Source: Bacteroidales bacterium
GTDB taxonomy: Bacteria; Bacteroidota; Bacteroidia; Bacteroidales; P3
Direction: 5' to 3'
Assembly: GCA_004551865.1 (NCBI GenBank)
Contig: SFPR01000040.1
Coordinates: forward strand, 1 to 20,730
Length of the DNA: 20,730 nt
Part shown: positions 16,141-20,730 of the stretch, piece by piece
Layout of the letters: every line of letters begins with the position of its first letter
Numbering within the stretch: position 1 is the first letter of the stretch
The notes under the pieces: generated by a model
Databases searched by the model: none
What the model was told of the DNA's origin: nothing
What the model saw: the letters and a program-made list of their open reading frames with translations, nothing else
Program-made: the position numbers and the translations under genes

Positions 16141-17433
16141 ATGCAGACACGCACAAGAGAAGAAGAGGTGCTGAGCTTGCAAAAGCAACTCTCTCGGCAA
16201 GCACCAACTGTTGCAATCACTGAACGCATAAAAGCATTGAAGCATCTTCGCTCGGTGATTTTGAGCCACCTTGATGAGATTGAACAAGCACTCTTTGAAG
16301 ACTTGCACAAGAGCAGGGAAGAAAGTTACATGACCGAAACAAGTCTCTTTCCTTCCAAGGCATACAGAGTGCCTCAGGCTTACGGAGTGGTGTTGATTGT
16401 ATCTCCATGGAACTATCCCCTGCAACTTAGCCTTCTGCCTTTGGCAGGAGCTTTGGCAGCCGGCAACAGAGTATTGTTGAACCCCTCTTTGCAAAGTCCT
16501 GCCACCACATCACTTTTACAAAAGCTGATAAACGACAACTTCCCAGCTGAATTGGTTTACTGCCTTGGCGGAAGCATAGACGAAACCAACAAAATCCTTG
16601 AACAAAAGCCCGACTATCTCTTTTTCACAGGCTCTCCGATAACAGCAAAGTTGATAATGAGCAAAATTGCCGACAAGCTGATACCCACAACTCTCGAACT
16701 CGGAGGCAAATCGCCCGTCATTGTCGATGAAGATGCTGACTTATCTGTCGCAGTCAGGCGTATAGCACTCGGAAAATTCATCAACTGCGGACAAACCTGC
16801 ATAGCACCCGACTATCTCTTTGTTCATAGCTCGCTCAAACAGCGATTTATAGAGCAGTTTCAGGCTTTTGTTTCATCGGAGTTTGGAGAAAATCCGCTTC
16901 AATCTCCCTTTTATGGCAGAATTATCAACTCTCATCACTTCGATCGCCTCAGTTTGCTCATTGAACAAGACAAGGTAATTTTTGGAGGCAAAACCATAAG
17001 AGAGCAAAACTACATAAGTCCCACCCTTATCGACAGCCCTGCACACGACAGCCCGATAATGAACGAAGAAATTTTCGGACCGCTCTTGCCGATTTTAACC
17101 TTTGACACAATCGACAGTGTACTTGACCACCTTCGTTTGCAAGAACGACCGCTTGCACTCTACTATTTTGGAAGCAAAAACAAAGACATAGTTGATAAAA
17201 CAACTTCGGGAGGTTGCTGCATCAACGATACAATAATGCACATAGTACCACATTCGCTTCCCTTTGGAGGAGTGGGAAACAGCGGTTTGGGAGCCTACCA
17301 CGGCAAAGCCTCCTTTGACACCTTTACTCACTACAAATCGCTGCTCGTATCTCACAAACACATTGACCTTCCGTTCAAATATCCGCCATACGATAAATAT
17401 TCATACACCCTTTTCAGACGCCTGATGAGGTAA
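16141..17433 (+). CDS. Aldehyde dehydrogenase, class 3-like, with shortened N-terminal region
   Basis: A 430-residue NAD(P)-dependent aldehyde dehydrogenase that would oxidise aldehydes to acids. The catalytic set is present: Asn91 in SPWNYP, Glu186 in LELGGKSP, Cys220 in NCGQTC and NEEIFGP (308-314). Two features are unusual. Between LHKSREESYMTE and SLFPSK (around residue 66) the protein lacks about 25-30 residues present in typical class 3 enzymes, which are about 455-460 long. The cofactor loop reads VLLNPSLQSP (111-120), where V-x-L-K-P-S-E is normal, so the Lys and Glu that contact the adenosine ribose or phosphate are replaced. No frameshift is visible. The ATG at 16141 is chosen because the upstream in-frame ATG (16081) lies inside the antiporter gene. 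Last gene of the operon. Confidence 0.87.
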   Translation: MQTRTREEEVLSLQKQLSRQAPTVAITERIKALKHLRSVILSHLDEIEQALFEDLHKSREESYMTETSLFPSKAYRVPQAYGVVLIVSPWNYPLQLSLLPLAGALAAGNRVLLNPSLQSPATTSLLQKLINDNFPAELVYCLGGSIDETNKILEQKPDYLFFTGSPITAKLIMSKIADKLIPTTLELGGKSPVIVDEDADLSVAVRRIALGKFINCGQTCIAPDYLFVHSSLKQRFIEQFQAFVSSEFGENPLQSPFYGRIINSHHFDRLSLLIEQDKVIFGGKTIREQNYISPTLIDSPAHDSPIMNEEIFGPLLPILTFDTIDSVLDHLRLQERPLALYYFGSKNKDIVDKTTSGGCCINDTIMHIVPHSLPFGGVGNSGLGAYHGKASFDTFTHYKSLLVSHKHIDLPFKYPPYDKYSYTLFRRLMR

Positions 17434-17753
17434 AACGTAATTTGCAAACTACTTTCTCCAACATTTTGAGAGCAAAACAAAACCCTCTTTTCATACATCA
17501 ATAATTGATAAAATGAAACAAAGAGTTGAAAAAATGAAACCAAGAAACGATTTTTTCAGTATAACAACAAGAGAAAAATGACGAAAGAAGGCAAAAACAT
17601 AATTGTAAATAAATAAGGCTGTTAGGTTTTGAAGACGGCAAAAAACACCAAAAAAAACGAAGAAACGCTCGCAGTTTGCATATTTTTTTGTAATATTGCC
17701 AATTCAAAAACACAGTATTAACAAGAGGTCGCAGAGCGACACAGAGTTGAGAT
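17434..17753. other. A/T-rich intergenic region upstream of porP
   Basis: About 320 bases without a supported gene. After the aldehyde dehydrogenase stop there is only a weak hairpin candidate (AGAG/CTCT near 17470-17492, followed by TTTT). The middle is rich in A runs, including an AAAATGAAAC stretch repeated near 17511 and 17531. TAATATTG at 17691-17698 differs by one base from the -7 consensus TAnnTTTG and could drive porP, but no -33 TTTG sits at the usual spacing. The sequence change from dense coding to this spacer suggests that the porP unit has its own promoter. Confidence 0.5.
17728..17740 (+). promoter_or_regulatory. Small hairpin in the porP leader
   Basis: GTCGC (17728-17732) and GCGAC (17736-17740) form a perfect five-pair stem with a three-base AGA loop, ending 13 bases before the porP ATG. 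It stands out in A/T-rich surroundings and overlaps or borders the expected ribosome-binding region, so it could influence translation or mRNA stability. It may also be chance. Confidence 0.35.
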
Positions 17754-18740
17754 ATGAAGAAAAAGATACTATTTTTAGCACTTGCGTTTGTGAGTTTGTG
17801 TTGCGGAGTTCAGGCACAAGATCCGCACTTCTCGCAGTTCTATGCCAATCCGCTTTATACCAATCCTGCTTTGGCAGGAACGGCAGTTTGTCCTCGATTT
17901 TCGTTATCTTACAGAAATCAATGGCCCGGTTTGGACGCATTCAAAACCTTTACGGCGAGCTATGACCAACACTTTGACTTTCTTTCGGGAGGCATTGGAG
18001 TTATGGTGATGAGCGATGCACAGAGCGAGTTTTACAGAACCAATACCGCAGCCTTGATTTACTCATTGCGATTGAAGATTGCAAGAGATGTTTATGTCAA
18101 TGTTGCGGCTCAGGCAAGCCTTACCAACCGCAGTTTGGATTGGGATCAGTTGTCATTTCCCGACATGATTGACCCTCGTTATGGATTTATCTACACCACC
18201 ATGGCAGAAAGACCCGAAGACTTGTCTCATACCTATTTTGATGTGGGAACGGGAGCTGTTGTTTATGGAGAGAATTGGTTTGTGGGAGCGTCTGCATTCA
18301 ACCTTTTGAGACCGGACGACGGCTTTATATCGTACAACCGTATCCCTATCAGATTTACAGCCAATGCCGGCATGAGGTTTAACCTTGCAAGAGACCAGAG
18401 AAGAACAAATGCCTTCTTTGGAGCTCCGATAATATCACCAAACATTATCTACTCTTACCAAGGCAAGTTTCAGATGTTGAACTATGGTTTGTATTTGGAT
18501 TGGAGTCCTTTCATTGTAGGAGCATGGTATCGTCAAGCAATCACCTTTGAGAACTCAGATGCCCTTGTGCTGATGTTCGGATTGCAATACCAATCGCTAA
18601 AAATCGGATACAGCTACGATATAACAGTATCAAAGCTCTCCAATGCTTCGGGAGGAGCTCACGAGGTAACCTTGGGCGCTCAGCTTCCTTGTCCGGAGAA
18701 ACGCAAGAAAGTAAAACCAATCAAGTGTCCGTCATTCTAA
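17754..18740 (+). CDS. porP: PorP/SprF-family type IX secretion protein
   Basis: A 328-residue outer-membrane beta-barrel-type protein with a signal peptide (about 1-21, cleavage after VQA before Gln22). The mature start DPHFSQFYANPLYTNPALAG is diagnostic of the PorP/SprF family, as is the basic C-terminus with two cysteines (CPEKRKKVKPIKCPSF). Family members are T9SS components or, as SprF-like paralogues, help export specific adhesins such as SprB. Immediate linkage to gldK, 41 bases downstream, argues for the core PorP of the secretion machine, as in Porphyromonas where porP precedes porK. Alternating hydrophobic strands run through the whole protein. Probably localised in the outer membrane near the GldK/GldN ring. 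Confidence 0.93.
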   Translation: MKKKILFLALAFVSLCCGVQAQDPHFSQFYANPLYTNPALAGTAVCPRFSLSYRNQWPGLDAFKTFTASYDQHFDFLSGGIGVMVMSDAQSEFYRTNTAALIYSLRLKIARDVYVNVAAQASLTNRSLDWDQLSFPDMIDPRYGFIYTTMAERPEDLSHTYFDVGTGAVVYGENWFVGASAFNLLRPDDGFISYNRIPIRFTANAGMRFNLARDQRRTNAFFGAPIISPNIIYSYQGKFQMLNYGLYLDWSPFIVGAWYRQAITFENSDALVLMFGLQYQSLKIGYSYDITVSKLSNASGGAHEVTLGAQLPCPEKRKKVKPIKCPSF

Positions 18741-18781
18741 AAACAGATGACAATTTGAGTTGAGAACGTATATAATAGTAT

Positions 18782-20323
18782 ATGAATAACAAAAACAGCA
18801 GAAATATGAAATTAGTCGGAAAAGCAATTCTTGGTTTGAGCGTTGTTGCCCTTCTGTTTGGTTGCAAAGGAAAGGAAAAATCTGCAACAACCGGTTGGAA
18901 CTTGGACGATCCCAAATGGGGAGGATTTGAATCGGCAAAGGTGAAAGAGCAGATGACACCTCCGGGAATGGTATTCATCGAAGGCGGAGCGTTCGTCATG
19001 GGTTCGATGACAGACAACGTAAGATATGAATGGCACAATCAACCAAAGAAAGTAACCGTTTCGTCGTTCTATATGGACGAGTGTGAGGTAACAAACTTGG
19101 ATTACAGAGAATACCTCTATTGGTTGAACAGAGTGTATGGCAATGACTATCCCGAAGTATATCAGAAAGCATTGCCCGATACCTTGGTATGGAGATCAAA
19201 GCTAAGCTACAACGAACCAATGGTCGATTATTATTTCCGTCACCCTTCATGGGCAGATTATCCCGTTGTGGGCGTGAGCTGGGTACAAGCCTCCGAGTAT
19301 TGTAATTGGAGAACAGACCGTGTAAACGAAAAGATACTTATAGACAAAGGCATATTGGAGTTTGACCCCGATCAGGCAGGCGACAACGTCTTCACAACCG
19401 ATGCATACCTTGCAGGACAGTACGAAGGATATGTGAAAGAAGACTTGGAAGACCTCAATCCAAACTCACAAGGAACTCGTAAGGTACAACCCGAAGACGG
19501 TATATTGTTGCCACGTTTCCGACTACCAACCGAAGCAGAGTGGGAATATGCAGCCTTGGCATTGGTTGGCAACACAGTCGATGAGAGAATAGTTGAGAGA
19601 AGAATTTACCCATGGAACGGACATATCACACGTACAGCAGAGAAGAAGTACTACGGTGAGATGATGGCAAACTTCAAGAGAAGCCGAGGCGATGCAATGG
19701 GAGTTGCAAGTGCCCTCAACGACCACTGGGAATACACAGCACCCGTTATGTTCTACTTCCCTAACGACTTTGGTCTTTACAATATGGCAGGCAACGTGGC
19801 AGAGTGGGTGATGGATGTTTACCGTCCTAACACAGGCTTGGACGCCGAAGACATGAACCCATACAGAGGAAACGTCTATATGACCAAGGTAACAGACAGC
19901 GACGGCATGATAGCAGAGAAAGACTCTCTTGGCAGAATATCGTACAGAGCAGTTACCACCGAGGAATGTATCAACCGCTTGAACTATCGTCAGTCTGACA
20001 ACATCAACTACTTGGACGGAGACTTGGCATCTCAACTTTCCGACTCGTGGATAACCGAAGGCGGTGAAGAAGAAGGCGGCGAAGGCGGATTTACCGACGA
20101 AGAGGGCGAAGGCGAAGAAGCCAAATCGGAAACCAACGGAATGTACAACTACGGCAAGACATCAATGATTGACGATAAAGCACGAGTTGTCAAAGGCGGC
20201 TCTTGGAAAGACAGAGCATTTTACCTCAGTCCGGGACAAAGACGCTACTTAGACCAAAACCAAAGCGCAAGTTGGATAGGCTTCCGTTGTGCAATGGACA
20301 GAGTAGGTTCGAGAGAACAATAG
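18782..20323 (+). CDS. gldK: T9SS ring lipoprotein GldK/PorK
   Basis: A 513-residue lipoprotein with an FGE/sulfatase-modifying-factor fold. The lipobox LFGC places the lipidated residue at Cys28; a second in-frame ATG at 18806 (residue 9) would give a shorter signal peptide and may be the real start. The domain begins near PPGMVFIEGGAFVMGS (about 60-75) and ends with KGGSWKDRAF and WIGFRCAMDR. The active cysteines of true formylglycine-generating enzymes are absent (KDRAFYLSPGQR in their place), as expected for a structural homologue. GldK/PorK forms a large periplasmic ring under the outer membrane with GldN/PorN. An acidic Gly/Glu-rich insert lies at about 426-450. It is co-transcribed with porP, but no gldL follows within the window. 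Confidence 0.95.
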   Translation: MNNKNSRNMKLVGKAILGLSVVALLFGCKGKEKSATTGWNLDDPKWGGFESAKVKEQMTPPGMVFIEGGAFVMGSMTDNVRYEWHNQPKKVTVSSFYMDECEVTNLDYREYLYWLNRVYGNDYPEVYQKALPDTLVWRSKLSYNEPMVDYYFRHPSWADYPVVGVSWVQASEYCNWRTDRVNEKILIDKGILEFDPDQAGDNVFTTDAYLAGQYEGYVKEDLEDLNPNSQGTRKVQPEDGILLPRFRLPTEAEWEYAALALVGNTVDERIVERRIYPWNGHITRTAEKKYYGEMMANFKRSRGDAMGVASALNDHWEYTAPVMFYFPNDFGLYNMAGNVAEWVMDVYRPNTGLDAEDMNPYRGNVYMTKVTDSDGMIAEKDSLGRISYRAVTTEECINRLNYRQSDNINYLDGDLASQLSDSWITEGGEEEGGEGGFTDEEGEGEEAKSETNGMYNYGKTSMIDDKARVVKGGSWKDRAFYLSPGQRRYLDQNQSASWIGFRCAMDRVGSREQ

Positions 20324-20358
20324 AAATCAAGGAGCTTTTTCATAAAGTTTAATGCAAG

Positions 20359-20396
20359 CAAGGCGTTTGACCACAGCAGTCAGACGCCTTGTTTTT
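20359..20396 (+). terminator. Strong terminator directly after gldK
   Basis: A 13-base-pair stem (20359-20371 with 20379-20391, one G-U pair) with a 7-base loop is followed by TTTTT at 20392-20396. It starts 36 bases after the gldK stop. On the minus strand there is no T-run, so it is directional and closes the porP-gldK unit. Confidence 0.92.
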
Positions 20397-20444
20397 ATAT
20401 TCAACTACCTTTTGTGAAAACGCTGTCCTACTTACTGATTGTCC

Positions 20445-20600
20445 TTATTGATTAGATTGACTACGACATAACTCTGCCATTTGGCTTTGAGTGAGCCAAA
20501 CCATATCTTGCTCCAACTTTACTTCAAGTTGGGTATTGCCGTCCTCTGTTGTGTAAAGGACGATTGACGAGCCGCTATTTGCAACAATCCTGTTTTCCCT
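20445..20600 (-). pseudogene. N-terminal remnant of a RhuM-family gene, start codon lost
   Basis: Translating the minus strand from 20600 gives 51 codons ending at TAA (20447-20445). The peptide contains ENRIVANSGSSIVLYTTEDG and then QDMVWLTQSQMAELC, which match my memory of the conserved N-terminus of RhuM-family proteins (usually over 300 residues). Where ATG is expected directly before GAAAAC, the sequence has AGG (20600-20598). A TGA lies seven codons further upstream with no ATG or GTG between. The homology stops around residue 47 and I cannot follow it in another frame before the gldK terminator. RhuM genes are often found with restriction-modification loci or islands; their function is poorly known. 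It is not in the T9SS orientation. I judge it a decayed fragment. Confidence 0.72.
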
Positions 20601-20730
20601 CGTCTTTCAATAGTGTTTCAAAAAGTGTATTTAACGTGAGTTCGATGAATATACTTTAGAATAAAGTAAGCTGTCTGTCATTTGAAATATCCACGGTCTG
20701 TACTCGTATGGTTGGTTTCTTTGGGAAGTA

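Noticed and set aside
17513..17581. 22-codon frame (MKQRVEKMKPRN...) in the porP upstream gap
   Set aside because: It is short, Lys/Arg-rich as expected from A-rich spacer DNA, has no ribosome-binding signal and no recognisable similarity.
18741..18781. TATAATAG-like sequence between porP and gldK as a separate gldK promoter
   Set aside because: It does not match the Bacteroidota TAnnTTTG form, and the 41-base gap is consistent with co-transcription.
20631..20729. Leftward frame open at the right window edge, ending in TAA at 20633-20631
   Set aside because: It gives only 32 residues with no motif I recognise. It could be the tail of a gene outside the window, but there is not enough sequence to support a call.

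Overview
The window looks like a chromosomal segment from a member of the Bacteroidota, most likely the order Bacteroidales. The evidence is a PorP/SprF-family protein followed by the lipoprotein GldK (type IX secretion, T9SS), several -7 elements of the Bacteroidota form TAnnTTTG, two multidomain secreted thioredoxin-fold proteins of a type common in this phylum, a DUF2027-Smr protein, and weak Shine-Dalgarno signals. Coding density is high and almost everything runs rightward. There are no rRNA, tRNA, CRISPR or insertion-sequence signals.

Layout. (1) 1-2699: the C-terminal part of a GH25 lysozyme, overlapped by a D-2-hydroxyacid dehydrogenase, then a YqhD-like iron-dependent alcohol dehydrogenase, closed by a strong terminator. 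(2) 2721-5193: a consensus promoter, a four-helix holin-like membrane protein, panC and a secreted alpha/beta hydrolase, ending in a repeat-bearing gap. (3) 5260-7025: lgt and gpmA, closed by a long hairpin terminator. (4) 7034-8256: a leftward class III aminotransferase with its own promoter, divergent from the next block. (5) 8322-17433: a probable six-gene operon of two tandem thioredoxin-like proteins, mpl (peptidoglycan recycling), a DUF2027-Smr protein, a large CPA2 antiporter with RCK-C domains, and an aldehyde dehydrogenase. (6) 17434-20396: a 320-base A/T-rich gap, then porP and gldK, closed by a very strong terminator. (7) 20397-20730: no intact gene, but a decayed leftward remnant of a RhuM-family gene.

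How the genes fit together. Several products act at the cell envelope: Lgt lipidates lipoproteins, which should include the GldK encoded here. Mpl recycles murein peptides, GH25 cleaves murein, the thioredoxin-fold proteins act outside the cytoplasm, and PorP with GldK belongs to the T9SS. The remaining genes are central metabolism (pantothenate, glycolysis, aldehyde/alcohol redox).

Most of the window is ordinary core genome. The points most worth a second look are the right edge, where gldK is not followed by gldL but by a terminator and a RhuM remnant that has lost its start codon; an aldehyde dehydrogenase with an apparent in-frame deletion and an altered cofactor loop; an acidic Gly/Glu-rich insert in GldK; and the tandem thioredoxin paralogues with different active-site motifs. 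I see no convincing new multi-gene system.
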